A program made the position numbers and the translations under genes. Below, piece by piece: positions 16,437-25,153 of a stretch of DNA of 64,000 nucleotides. The notes under the pieces are model-generated. The model saw only the letters and a list, made by a program, of their open reading frames with translations, did no database searches and was not told the origin of the DNA. Positions within the stretch are counted from its first letter, which is position 1; every line of letters starts with the position of its first letter. The stretch comes from an uncultured Acetatifactor sp. GTDB lineage: Bacteria > Bacillota > Clostridia > Lachnospirales > Lachnospiraceae. The stretch lies in contig CAJUAB010000003.1 of assembly GCA_910583845.1 (NCBI GenBank), positions 159,105-223,104 on the forward strand. Reading direction: 5' to 3'.

Positions 16437-16508
16437 TGACTCCAACGGGAATCGAACCCGTGTTACCGCCGTGAAAGGGCGATGTCTTAACCGCTTGACC
16501 ATGGAGCC
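16437..16508 (-). tRNA. tRNA-Glu (TTC)
   Basis: A 72-nt cloverleaf on the minus strand: acceptor GGCTCCA with TGGAGTC, anticodon loop CTTTCAC with TTC, T-arm GGGTTCGATTCCC. It lies nine bases upstream of tRNA-Cys and shares its terminator. Confidence 0.95.
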
Positions 16509-16571
16509 ATATCACTGGACGGCATTACAAAATCTGGAATGTTCTCAACCAAAATGTGACCTAACAAATGT

Positions 16572-16600
16572 ATGTTACCACAGGATCACATTTTTTGCAA
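16572..16600 (-). promoter_or_regulatory. tRNA promoter
   Basis: On the minus strand TTGCAA and TAACAT are 17 bp apart, with a TG just before the -10 box. Nine-base inverted repeats (16551-16559 and 16586-16594, AAAATGTGA) overlap the promoter. Confidence 0.5.
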
Positions 16601-16739
16601 TAGGGAAATTTATTTTTTTCGAACCTCCGGCGGCTACGGCGGACTCCCCGGCGGAGGTTCGCTTCCCTGCGGCTCCGTTTCCCTGCCGGCCCACAGGCCC
16701 CGCTTCGTCAGGCCGGAACCCCCGCTCCGCCGCATACGC
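16601..16739. other. short spacer with a 10-bp inverted repeat
   Basis: CGAACCTCCG (16620-16629) and its complement (16652-16661) flank a GC-rich loop between nagA and the tRNA genes. No T run follows on the strand that would terminate nagA, so its role is unclear. Confidence 0.4.
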
Positions 16740-18035
16740 TTATTTTGTATCAGGGCATTTGATCTCATCTCCGTCCAGATACACTTTGTCTATACAGATA
16801 TGCTCGTCAAAGATTACCAGATCCGCCTTCTTTCCCGGCGCCAGCGCGCCGATCTCCTCCTCGCCCAACGCCCGGGCGGGATTGCGGGTCATCATCTTCA
16901 CCGCCTGCCACAGCGGAATCCCTGCCTCCTGATACAGGACGCGGATCAGACGGTCCGCGGTGGCCACACTTCCGGCAAAAGAGATGCCGTCCGGCATTCT
17001 GGCAATGTTCCCGTCAGACCACACGGTCTGTCCTCTTCTCAGGCTGCCCAGCTTATACTGTCCCGAGGGGAGGCCCGCCGCCCGCATGGCGTCTGTCACC
17101 AGGATCATATGATCGGCTCCCTTGGTCTTCAGAATCAGCCTGAGCAGAGACACCGGGAGATGCATGCCGTCCCCGATCACCTCCACATCCAGCTTGTCCG
17201 ATAAAAGCGCCGCCTCCAGGACGCCGGGCCTGCGCATACCGTTTTCCCGGACAATGGTTGACATGCTGGAATACAGATGCGTGACCATGGTATAGCCGTC
17301 TCTCACGGCCTGTTCCACATCCTCCAGCCGCGCGTCGCTGTGTCCCACGGAAAGCAGTACGCCCGCCTTCCTTGCAGCCCGGGCCACTTCCCCGATTCCC
17401 TCCAGCTCCGGTGCCGCGGTCAGTATCCGAAGCGCTCCCGCTCCCTTTTCAAGCAACCAGTCCGTCAGCTCCTTCTCCGGCTTTCTGATATACCTGGCAT
17501 CCTGCGCCCCCTTCATGCTCTCCGCGATGTAAGGCCCTTCCATATGCAGCCCCAGCAGACGCGGCCTGCGGGAACAGCGCTCCGGGCAACGCTCCAGTCC
17601 CTGCCCACGGCCCCGGTCCTGCTCACAGCCCTGTCCCCGCTCCCGGCAAAACTCCCTGTAAAGGGCAAAAACCTTCTCCATCTCCTCTGTGGAGGCAGTC
17701 AGCGTAGTGGGGCAGACCGCGGTTGTGCCATGCCGCAGATGCGTCTCCAGCGCCTGCTGCCAGCTTTCCCTCTCCCCATCCATGAAGTCGCCGCCACCGC
17801 CGCCGTGTACATGTATATCGATAAAACCGGGGGCCAGATACTTTCCCTCCAGGTCCACCACCTCGTCGGCCCTCTCCCACAGGGCACGGTCCTTTTTTCC
17901 CTCCCCGGTCCCGCGCCGCCCCCTCTCCTCTGGCAATATATCAAGGATTCTGTCCCCGGCCGCCATCAGCTTTCCCTGTTCCAGTATCCCGTTGCTTAAT
18001 ACAATTTTCCCGTTTACAAACAATGTATGCTTCAT
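16740..18035 (-). CDS. nagA: N-acetylglucosamine-6-phosphate deacetylase
   Basis: Deacetylates GlcNAc-6-phosphate, feeding NagB; 431 residues. Metal and substrate motifs are present: DIHVHGGGG, HMEGPY, SVGHSDA, THLYSSMS and VTDAMRAAG. A Gly/Arg/Cys-rich stretch between about 135 and 165 interrupts the usual barrel. ATG at 18035 is chosen because family homology (MKHTLFVNGKI) starts there. It overlaps the preceding MFS gene by four bases (ATGA), so it is the last gene of the eight-gene unit. The upstream open frame to 18302 is only a frame extension. Confidence 0.93.
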   Translation of the reverse strand: MKHTLFVNGKIVLSNGILEQGKLMAAGDRILDILPEERGRRGTGEGKKDRALWERADEVVDLEGKYLAPGFIDIHVHGGGGGDFMDGERESWQQALETHLRHGTTAVCPTTLTASTEEMEKVFALYREFCRERGQGCEQDRGRGQGLERCPERCSRRPRLLGLHMEGPYIAESMKGAQDARYIRKPEKELTDWLLEKGAGALRILTAAPELEGIGEVARAARKAGVLLSVGHSDARLEDVEQAVRDGYTMVTHLYSSMSTIVRENGMRRPGVLEAALLSDKLDVEVIGDGMHLPVSLLRLILKTKGADHMILVTDAMRAAGLPSGQYKLGSLRRGQTVWSDGNIARMPDGISFAGSVATADRLIRVLYQEAGIPLWQAVKMMTRNPARALGEEEIGALAPGKKADLVIFDEHICIDKVYLDGDEIKCPDTK

Positions 18036-19381
18036 ATCCGCCCTGTGCCTTTCTCCTGATCCCGTCCTGCCCACTTTCCGCTTCCGTCCTTTTGCCCCGC
18101 GTTTCCTTCCAGCTTTCCCAGCAGCACCCTGCCAAACCACAGCCCAAACCCCAGCGCCAGCATCCCCTGAAGCAGCAGAATGCGCTGGGCCGGCGCGACG
18201 CGTACCGCTCCCAGCTCCCAGTCCCGGGGAAAAAGCTTCAGCAAAAGGGCGCTGAGTCCCTGCCCGCACAGCGATCCCGCGCTGACCAGCATCAGATACC
18301 AAGACAGGTAAGCCGTCCTGTCCTCCCGGGGAGTGAACAGGTACGCCATATTGTTAAAATACAGAGTTCCCCCCGCAAGTATGACCTGATAGGCCAGCAT
18401 GGCCACAGGAAGCAGCCAGAGATAATTATCCCTGGTCACCAGCATATGCAAAAACGGATACAGGGGAAACAGCAGGAACACCTTCTGAAACGCCTCCAGC
18501 CAGGAAGTCCGCAGCAACAGCCTGTGCCAGAAGGGCATGGCCGCCGCCGTGGTGATAATGCTCATGGCCTGCAATACGCTGATAAACACATAACCTGCCC
18601 CCACCTCCTTCAGCAAATAGGCGTTGGCGCTGTACAGCGTCATGGTGGAGACCATCATCCAGGCGAACACCGGCACCATGGTCAGGCAGAACCTCCGATT
18701 GGTAAAAGGCAGCGTCAGCAGCCTGACACCTTTCACGCTGCTCTTTGGATACCGGGGTTCCCGGGGCAGGAGCAGCAATGCCGTCTCCGCCAGCGCCAGC
18801 GTGAACGCCGCCAGACGGATCATCCCCATCCAATATAACTGCCTGCCGGAGGCTCTGGCCGCATCTGCCAGAACACTGGCCCCGAAGGTGGCCAGCGCCG
18901 TAAACACACTGTTGACAATGCCTGATATGGCAAAAAAGCGCCCTCTGACCTCCTCCGGCAGAAAACCGATATGCCATGCCGGGAAACCGCTGGCCACCAG
19001 AATATTGAGGCCGTTTCCCAGCAAAAGGATGCCGGCCATCCCCCACGACAGACCGCTGCCCGACGCCCGCCCCGGCAGAAGCGTCACGCACAGGATCACC
19101 AGGACGTGATACAGCAGCCTGACGCTTCCCAAAACCAGCTTCCTTTTCCGGAACCGCTCCAGCAGAAGAGGGGAGAGGGGATACAGCGCGCCGGCCAGCA
19201 GGGGCAGGCTGGTCACCATGCCGATCTGCGCCTGGTCCATCCCCGCGTACAGCAGAAAGCCCGTGAGAAATACCCCTGTGGTAAATGCCGTATAGATCGC
19301 TTTCAGACATTCCGCGCCAAGAATGCACAGCCTGGCTCTCCCGTCCGGCCGCCCCATGGCAAACAAACTCTCCGTTTTCAT
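18032..19381 (-). CDS. MFS transporter
   Basis: A 449-residue protein with about 12 hydrophobic segments, arranged as two halves joined by a basic loop near residue 215 (PREPRYPKSSVK). The family is major facilitator. The cargo is not evident, but the position between Gfo/Idh genes and nagA suggests a sugar or amino-sugar derivative, or its export. GGGGAGAGG precedes the ATG at 19381. It overlaps nagA by four bases. Confidence 0.85.
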   Translation of the reverse strand: MKTESLFAMGRPDGRARLCILGAECLKAIYTAFTTGVFLTGFLLYAGMDQAQIGMVTSLPLLAGALYPLSPLLLERFRKRKLVLGSVRLLYHVLVILCVTLLPGRASGSGLSWGMAGILLLGNGLNILVASGFPAWHIGFLPEEVRGRFFAISGIVNSVFTALATFGASVLADAARASGRQLYWMGMIRLAAFTLALAETALLLLPREPRYPKSSVKGVRLLTLPFTNRRFCLTMVPVFAWMMVSTMTLYSANAYLLKEVGAGYVFISVLQAMSIITTAAAMPFWHRLLLRTSWLEAFQKVFLLFPLYPFLHMLVTRDNYLWLLPVAMLAYQVILAGGTLYFNNMAYLFTPREDRTAYLSWYLMLVSAGSLCGQGLSALLLKLFPRDWELGAVRVAPAQRILLLQGMLALGFGLWFGRVLLGKLEGNAGQKDGSGKWAGRDQEKGTGRI

Positions 19382-19409
19382 ATCCTCTCCCCATCTGTAT
19401 GTCCGGGAC

Positions 19410-20696
19410 TCACTCCTGCCTCGCGCGGCGGGCAAATTCCTCCAGTACGATCATCCGTCCGCCGCGCAGCCGGGATTCCTCCGCCGCCAGCGCCATATAA
19501 TGACTCTCCACGGACTGCCTTAAGGAGGTCAGCGTCGCCCTGCCCTGGTTCCTGCTCTCAAACAGCTCGTGCAGCATCCGATAGTCTCCGCCGCCGTGTC
19601 CGGAGATGGTCTCCTGCACATCCATCCGGAAAATCTCCTCCTCTCCGCCAAAGCGATGAAGCACCAGGGTCTCCTCCTCCAGATTGCCTGTGATATCCCC
19701 CTCTGTCCCCATGACATGGATGGTCCTGTGATTGTCACGGTTCAGCCCGCACATATGAAAGCTCACGGTGACGCCGTTATCCATCTCCATGGTGACGGAC
19801 TGATTGTCCACCACATCATTGTCGCAGCGATACACGCATCTCCCATAGGGACTGGTCCGCAGCTCTTCCAGAAGCCCCTCTCTGGAAGGCTCTGCCATGA
19901 CTGCCTTCTGCATCCAGCCCGCGCCGTTTGTATCATAGCCTGTCACCCTGTCCGTGACATAGATTTTCTCCGCGTCGTAGGGGCAGGCCGCTTTCACCGG
20001 GCAGCCCTCCATGCAGAAGCGCGGGGCCCCCTCCGGCGCGTTCTCCTCCCGGAACCAGGAACGGCTTCCCATGGATGAGATCCGTTTGCAGCGGCTGTTT
20101 GTGAGCCAGACCAGCAGATCCATGTCATGGCAGCACTTTGCCAGAATCATGGGACTGGTCTCCCCGCCTTTTCTCCAGTTGCCCCGCACAAAGCTGTGGG
20201 CCTGATGCCAGTATCCCACGTTCTCACTGGCCTGCACGGAGATAACCCGTCCCAGCGCCCCCTCGTCTAAAAGACTTTTCAGCTTCCGGTAAAAGGGCGC
20301 GTAGCGCAGTACGTGACACACCGTAACGCTCCTGCCCGTCTCCCGGGCCTTTTTCAAAAGTCTGTCGCACTCCGCCGCGTCGGCTGATACAGGTTTCTCC
20401 AGCAAAAGGTCATATCCCTTCTCCAGAGCCATACAGGCGTGGCGCACATGCTCCGAATCCTGGGTGCAGATAAATGCCATATCCGCCATCCTGGGCTGCC
20501 CGAACATCTCTTCCGCCGTGGAAAAGCAGCGCTCTCCGGGCAGGCTGTACTCTCGCCGCATCTCCTCAAGCCGCTCCGGAATTCTGTCGGCCACCGCCAG
20601 CAGCTTCATCTCCTCCGGAAATTTTTTGGAAAAGGGCGCGTAGGTAAGTCTCCCCCTGCCTCCCGCGCCGGCTATCACTACGGTTGTAGCTTTCAT
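19410..20696 (-). CDS. Gfo/Idh/MocA family oxidoreductase
   Basis: NAD(P)-dependent sugar or inositol dehydrogenase family, 428 residues. The Rossmann motif VVIAGAGGRGR is at 5-15, LLLEKPVS at about 93-100, followed by the substrate domain. A Cys-rich loop, CMEGCPVKAACPYDA near 205, is shared with its paralogues here. ATG at 20696 has AGAGGT upstream. A close paralogue with the same start, loop and C-terminus is encoded at 51062-52363. The gene lies in the glycan operon, separated from the upstream oxidoreductase by a 141-bp gap full of hairpins. Confidence 0.92.
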   Translation of the reverse strand: MKATTVVIAGAGGRGRLTYAPFSKKFPEEMKLLAVADRIPERLEEMRREYSLPGERCFSTAEEMFGQPRMADMAFICTQDSEHVRHACMALEKGYDLLLEKPVSADAAECDRLLKKARETGRSVTVCHVLRYAPFYRKLKSLLDEGALGRVISVQASENVGYWHQAHSFVRGNWRKGGETSPMILAKCCHDMDLLVWLTNSRCKRISSMGSRSWFREENAPEGAPRFCMEGCPVKAACPYDAEKIYVTDRVTGYDTNGAGWMQKAVMAEPSREGLLEELRTSPYGRCVYRCDNDVVDNQSVTMEMDNGVTVSFHMCGLNRDNHRTIHVMGTEGDITGNLEEETLVLHRFGGEEEIFRMDVQETISGHGGGDYRMLHELFESRNQGRATLTSLRQSVESHYMALAAEESRLRGGRMIVLEEFARRARQE

Positions 20697-20712
20697 TTTT
20701 ACCTCTTTCCGC

Positions 20713-20847
20713 ATACCGCCGGCTGTGCCTGCGGTATTGCACCAATTGGTATTTGGAAGTTTTACTTCCAAACTTACCTCCATCCGCATATCATGGACAC
20801 AGCCCATGATATGGCATCAATCAGCATCCGGAATCTTTTACTTCCGG
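20713..20847 (-). repeat. cluster of four hairpins between two Gfo/Idh genes
   Basis: Inverted repeats at 20713-20737 (ATACCGC arms), 20752-20772 (TTTGGAAGT arms), 20787-20813 (CATATCATGG arms, perfect 10 bp) and 20828-20847 (CCGGAA arms, running into the stop region of the upstream gene). A 10-bp palindrome ACCAATTGGT sits at 20741-20750. None is followed by a good T run, so RNA stabilisation or processing is likelier than termination. Confidence 0.7.
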
Positions 20848-22088
20848 GCCTCTCCCCTCGCTTTCCATCTGTCAAAGGAAACCAGCTCCTCTACCGTCAC
20901 CGGGCGGTGCTCCCGTATACTCTTGTTGGCGGCCACGCCGATCAGCACGGACATGGCGCCGTCCCTGGAACCGGCGAACTGGCCCAGGGGGTCCGGCAGA
21001 TCTCCCCGGAACAGCATCCTGAGGAGCCTTTCATCCCCGCCTCCATGGGCTCCCGTCTCCTTTTTGAGATCATAGGTGGCCGTGCCGCCCTTCCTGTCAA
21101 AAATCCTGATATGGAAGCAATCGTCCCCCGCCTGGGTTCCCGTGTCAAACTGACAGGCCTCCATCCGCCCCTTGGTGCCGCTGACGGACATTTTCCATCC
21201 CTCATAGGGCGCGTGGGCCACCAGAGAGTAGGACATGAACGCGCCCTGCCGGTATCGCACAGCCAGGGACATCGTGTCATAAATGTCGATCTCCTCCGAG
21301 AAAACGCAGCGGTCCCGGTAATATCCGTCCTCAGACTCACAGCCGTAATACATCTCTTTTACCCAGGACACCTGGCTGTCCCGAAACGCATACGCGCAGT
21401 CCCCCGCGCCGGGACATTCGCAGCATCTCTCCCCCCGTTTTTCACCGGCGGGACCGTAAAAGCGAAGCGCGCCGTTGGCATAAACCTCCTCAGGGTCCTG
21501 GCCGATAAGCCAATTGACAATGTCAAAATGATGGGTGGACTTATGTACCAGCAGGCCCCCGCAGTTTTCCAGCTTCCTGTGCCACCTGCGAAAATAGTCC
21601 GCTCCGTGGACCGTATCCAGCATCCACTCAAAATGCACGTTGAGCACCTCACCCACCACACCCTGCTCCAGCAATTCCTTCATTCTGGTAAACAGAGGCA
21701 TATACCTGCAGTTAAATGTCACCGTGATCCGACGCCCGTTGCGCTCCTCCGCGTCCAATATGGCATTACAGCTATCCGCGTCCATCGTCATAGGCTTCTC
21801 ACAGATCACATCCACTCCCCGGTCCAGAGCCTTCACCACATATTCGCTGTGAAAGCGGTCCACCGTGGTGACGATGGCGCAGTCCGGCCTGACCTCCTCC
21901 ATCATTTTGTCAAAATCCGTATAGACGGGTACATCATAGGGAATCAGGCCTTCCACATACTGCGCCCGCTTCCGGTTTACGTCCATGATGCCCGCCAGAT
22001 GGGCCACGTCGCCGTACCGCTCCGCGATTGCCGAGGCATACATCCAATAGCCTCTCCCGCCAGATCCCACCAGAACATATTCTTTCAT
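20838..22088 (-). CDS. Gfo/Idh/MocA family oxidoreductase
   Basis: A 416-residue member of the same superfamily but only distantly related to its neighbour. It has the Rossmann motif LVGSGGRGYWM at 6-16, the CEKPMT motif at about 94-99, and a Cys-rich loop CCECPGAGDC near 213-222. Similar enzymes act on glycan-derived sugars, oxidising and re-reducing a ring carbon. AGGAGG precedes the ATG. It overlaps the esterase gene by four bases (ATGA). Confidence 0.9.
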   Translation of the reverse strand: MKEYVLVGSGGRGYWMYASAIAERYGDVAHLAGIMDVNRKRAQYVEGLIPYDVPVYTDFDKMMEEVRPDCAIVTTVDRFHSEYVVKALDRGVDVICEKPMTMDADSCNAILDAEERNGRRITVTFNCRYMPLFTRMKELLEQGVVGEVLNVHFEWMLDTVHGADYFRRWHRKLENCGGLLVHKSTHHFDIVNWLIGQDPEEVYANGALRFYGPAGEKRGERCCECPGAGDCAYAFRDSQVSWVKEMYYGCESEDGYYRDRCVFSEEIDIYDTMSLAVRYRQGAFMSYSLVAHAPYEGWKMSVSGTKGRMEACQFDTGTQAGDDCFHIRIFDRKGGTATYDLKKETGAHGGGDERLLRMLFRGDLPDPLGQFAGSRDGAMSVLIGVAANKSIREHRPVTVEELVSFDRWKARGEARK

Positions 22089-23149
22089 TGTTTGATTTCC
22101 TCCTGTCTTCCTTCGTGTTTTTTCAATGCCCTGTCAAAAAAAGCTTCCGCCTGTCTGCCGCTGAAAGCGTGGCTCCCCGGATGAATGTCCGTCCAGAGCC
22201 GTTCCTCCGCCCCCGCCGCCTCATAGATCTTTTTCACATGAAGATACCCCTTCCACATATCCTGAAAATAGAAGCAGGTATCCGCCGTGCCCATCTCCAG
22301 CAGCAGGTATCTGGGGGCGATCAGCCCGCCCACATCATCCGTGTCCATCCACTTGAGGAGCTCCGGCAAAATCTGGGAGCCGCAAAAGTTCCCCCGATGT
22401 ACCCCGAACGCCGCGAAGGGATTGATATAGGCGATCACATCCGCCGCTTTGATCCTGGGTTCCACCGCCGCCGTAAAGGCGGTGATCGTGCCGCCCTGGC
22501 TCATGCCCATCATGCCGATACGCTCCGGGTCCACCTCCGGCCGGGTACACAGATAATCCACGCAGCACTTCATATCCCAGATATTCAGCATCAGCGGATA
22601 CAGCCCCATAATGCCGCCCTTCAGAAAATTCACATTGCAGGTGTCGCGCCCCAGGGCATCGTCCCCGTCCCTCCTTTCCCCAAATCCCCGGAGATCCGGC
22701 ATCAGCGTCAGATAACCCCTGCGGGCCATCTGCGCGCCGTAATCATAATTCATCAGTTCAATATCCGCCCGATGCGCCGGTGTGGACACAAGCCCCGCCA
22801 CCGGGTCCTTTCCGAAGCTGCCATGGCCATGCACACAGATCAGCGCCGGCTGCGAGCGGTCCTTTCTGAAATGCTTCGGGATCAACACCTGACAGGGCAC
22901 CGACATATATGCCTCCGTGTCAAACACCACCCTCTCCCGAATAAAGTCATCCTCCGTCGCCGAGTACTCCACCTCCGCCTCCAGGGGAACTTTTTCCGGG
23001 AATTCTCCCATAAGCTCCAGCAATTTCGGCAGCGCCCGTCCCTGCCATTTCGGAAAATCCATGCCGCAGCTTCCGAAACGCAGCGCGGGCGCAAGCTCCT
23101 CCGCCCTCCTGTCCCAGTACGCCTGCATGGAAAACTGTCTCCTGCTCAT
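22085..23149 (-). CDS. alpha/beta hydrolase, acetyl-esterase-like
   Basis: A 354-residue alpha/beta hydrolase of the large acetyl-xylan-esterase/dienelactone-hydrolase type. The nucleophile elbow GMSQGG places the serine at about 217, an aspartate follows in GTAD, and the histidine is in PGSHAF near 327. CVHGHGSFGKD forms the oxyanion region. No signal peptide is visible, so it should act in the cytosol, probably deacylating an imported sugar. GGGAGG sits five bases before ATG 23149; the frame's earlier GTG at 23155 is too close to it. Confidence 0.82.
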   Translation of the reverse strand: MSRRQFSMQAYWDRRAEELAPALRFGSCGMDFPKWQGRALPKLLELMGEFPEKVPLEAEVEYSATEDDFIRERVVFDTEAYMSVPCQVLIPKHFRKDRSQPALICVHGHGSFGKDPVAGLVSTPAHRADIELMNYDYGAQMARRGYLTLMPDLRGFGERRDGDDALGRDTCNVNFLKGGIMGLYPLMLNIWDMKCCVDYLCTRPEVDPERIGMMGMSQGGTITAFTAAVEPRIKAADVIAYINPFAAFGVHRGNFCGSQILPELLKWMDTDDVGGLIAPRYLLLEMGTADTCFYFQDMWKGYLHVKKIYEAAGAEERLWTDIHPGSHAFSGRQAEAFFDRALKKHEGRQEEIKQ

Positions 23150-23186
23150 ACACACCTCCCGGCAAAGCCTCTTTACCGCGTCCGCC

Positions 23187-24098
23187 CTACTCCTTCACCG
23201 CGCCGATCATCATACCCTTGATAAAGTATTTCTGCAGGAAGGGGTAAACGCACAGAATGGGAACAAGCGCCACCACGATCACCACATATTTCAGCTGCAG
23301 GCTGATCATGCTCATCGTGGCCGAGCCCGCGACCTCCCCCGCCACACTCTCGTTGTTGATCAGGATTTTCATCAGGAAAACCTGCAACGGCTGCAGATCC
23401 TTCCGCCCCGGCAGATAAATCATGGCGTTGAAATAACCGTTCCACTGGTGTACCGCATAATAGATAATCAGCACGGACATGATGGGCATGGAAAGGGGAA
23501 TAAATATCTTGCGCAGTATGGTCCACTCCGAAGCGCCGTCTATTCTGGCGGACTCATACAGGCTGTCGGGAATTGTGGACAAAAATGTCCTGGCCATGAT
23601 GATATAGTAAGCCGCGGCTCCCGTGGGCAGCACAATGGCCCATCGCGTGTTATAAAGTCCGATTTTGTTGATCAGCAGGTACATGGGTACCAGCGTCCCC
23701 GAAAAAAACATGGAGAGGGTAAAGAAAAACGACAGCTGCCTTCTCAGAAAGAATTGGCGTCTGGACAGCGGATACGCCGCCATCATGGTGAGGGTGGTGC
23801 TGATGGCCGTGCCCACCACGGTATACCATATGGTATTATAATAAGAACGCCACACCTCCTTGTTGCGGAAAATCATCTCGTAAGCTTTCAGGGAAAAGCC
23901 CTTGGGAAACAATGTCACCAGATTGGCCACCACAGCCTCCGGCGCGCTGATGGACATGCTGAACACATAGATCAGCGGGTACAGTGTGACGCAGGCGGCA
24001 AGAAAGCAAAACACATAGGTGCAGCAGGTGAAAATCCTGTCCCCCGGGGACATCCTGTGATGAGAATCCCGCCCGGGTCTCTTTTTTTCCATTACCAT
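23187..24098 (-). CDS. carbohydrate ABC transporter permease (LplC/YtcP type)
   Basis: A 303-residue inner-membrane permease with six hydrophobic segments. The EAA-type cytoplasmic loop reads ARIDGASEWTILRKIFIPLSMP near 195-216. It pairs with the permease encoded immediately upstream, which it overlaps by seven bases. GGAGGTG precedes the ATG. No ATPase gene is in the operon, as usual for this group, which share an MsmX-like ATPase. Confidence 0.92.
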   Translation of the reverse strand: MVMEKKRPGRDSHHRMSPGDRIFTCCTYVFCFLAACVTLYPLIYVFSMSISAPEAVVANLVTLFPKGFSLKAYEMIFRNKEVWRSYYNTIWYTVVGTAISTTLTMMAAYPLSRRQFFLRRQLSFFFTLSMFFSGTLVPMYLLINKIGLYNTRWAIVLPTGAAAYYIIMARTFLSTIPDSLYESARIDGASEWTILRKIFIPLSMPIMSVLIIYYAVHQWNGYFNAMIYLPGRKDLQPLQVFLMKILINNESVAGEVAGSATMSMISLQLKYVVIVVALVPILCVYPFLQKYFIKGMMIGAVKE

Positions 24099-25057
24099 AA
24101 GGACACCTCCGAAACCTTTCTGCTGAGTTTGTTGGCAAATATCACCAGAATCAGATTGATGGCGGAGTTGAACAGCCCCACTGCCGAGCCAAAGCTGTAG
24201 TTGCCCTCCACAAGGCCTGTCCTGTATGTATAGGAGGAAATCACATCCGCCACATCCAGTGTGACGGGATTGTACAGAAGAATGATTTTCTCGTAGCCCA
24301 CGCTCATCAGCGTGCCGATCTGCATGATAAAGGTAACTATAACGGTGGGCAGGATGCAGGGAATCGAGACATGGATGACCTGCTGAATCTTGCTGGCTCC
24401 GTCCACCCTGGCCGCCTCATACAGCTCCTGGCTTACCCCCGTCAGTGCCGCCAGGTAGACGATGGCGGACCAGCCAAAGCCCTGCCAGACCCCGCTGGCA
24501 ATAAAGACGGTGCGGAACCACTTCGGTTCCATGAGGAAATTGATGGGTTCTCCGCCCAGCGCCCTGATCACGGAATTGATAATACCTGAGCTGGGAGATA
24601 AAAAATTGACCAGCATACCGCAGATGATCACCGTGGAGATAAAATAGGGGATATAGCTCACCGCCTGCACCACTCTCTTATATGCGCCATGCTTTAAATC
24701 ATTGGTCATCAGCGCAAACAAAATCGGGATGGGAAATCCCCACAGGATGCTGTAAACGCTGATCAGAAGCGTATTTTTCAACACCCTTGTAAAATAGGGC
24801 GAATTGAAAAACTGAATAAAATACCGGAACCCCACCCACTCGCTTCCCATAATTCCCTTCACCGCCGAATATTTCTTAAAGGCGATGATGTTTCCGTACA
24901 TGGGATAATACACAAAAATCAGATAATGCAGCACCACCGGCAGAATGATCAGAAGCAGCGCCTTATCCCGCCGGATATTTTTCAGCAGCCGCTTTCCCCA
25001 GGCCCCCGCCCGCTTCCCCCATGGCTGCTTTTCCTTTCTCCGCACATTTTCTTTCAA
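24092..25057 (-). CDS. carbohydrate ABC transporter permease (LplB type)
   Basis: A 321-residue permease with six hydrophobic segments and the EAA loop ARVDGASKIQQVIHVSIPCI. It appears to begin with TTG at 25057, with GGGAGAAGG a few bases upstream; no ATG is in a suitable place. It forms the import channel with the downstream permease and the lipoprotein upstream. Confidence 0.92.
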   Translation of the reverse strand: MKENVRRKEKQPWGKRAGAWGKRLLKNIRRDKALLLIILPVVLHYLIFVYYPMYGNIIAFKKYSAVKGIMGSEWVGFRYFIQFFNSPYFTRVLKNTLLISVYSILWGFPIPILFALMTNDLKHGAYKRVVQAVSYIPYFISTVIICGMLVNFLSPSSGIINSVIRALGGEPINFLMEPKWFRTVFIASGVWQGFGWSAIVYLAALTGVSQELYEAARVDGASKIQQVIHVSIPCILPTVIVTFIMQIGTLMSVGYEKIILLYNPVTLDVADVISSYTYRTGLVEGNYSFGSAVGLFNSAINLILVIFANKLSRKVSEVSLW

Positions 25058-25111
25058 AGATACCTTCTCCCTTCTTTATTAAAGCTTCGTCTCTGCGCAA
25101 CAGGACCCCAG

Positions 25112-25144
25112 CCCCCTCTTCCTCAATGGGCGCGGAGGAGGGGG
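25112..25144 (-). promoter_or_regulatory. stem-loop between binding protein and permeases
   Basis: Eleven-base arms CCCCCTCTTCC and GGAGGAGGGGG (one mismatch) lie in the 96-bp gap after the binding-protein gene. A partial terminator or RNA stabiliser at this place commonly keeps binding protein above permease levels. Confidence 0.5.
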
Positions 25145-25153
25145 CGGCCCTTT

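Noticed and set aside
16620..16661. Terminator for nagA
   Set aside because: The inverted repeat is followed by A residues rather than T on the strand that would be transcribed from nagA.
20439..22184. 581-codon open frame on the plus strand
   Set aside because: It spans two Gfo/Idh genes and a hairpin-rich gap on the opposite strand; no motifs.
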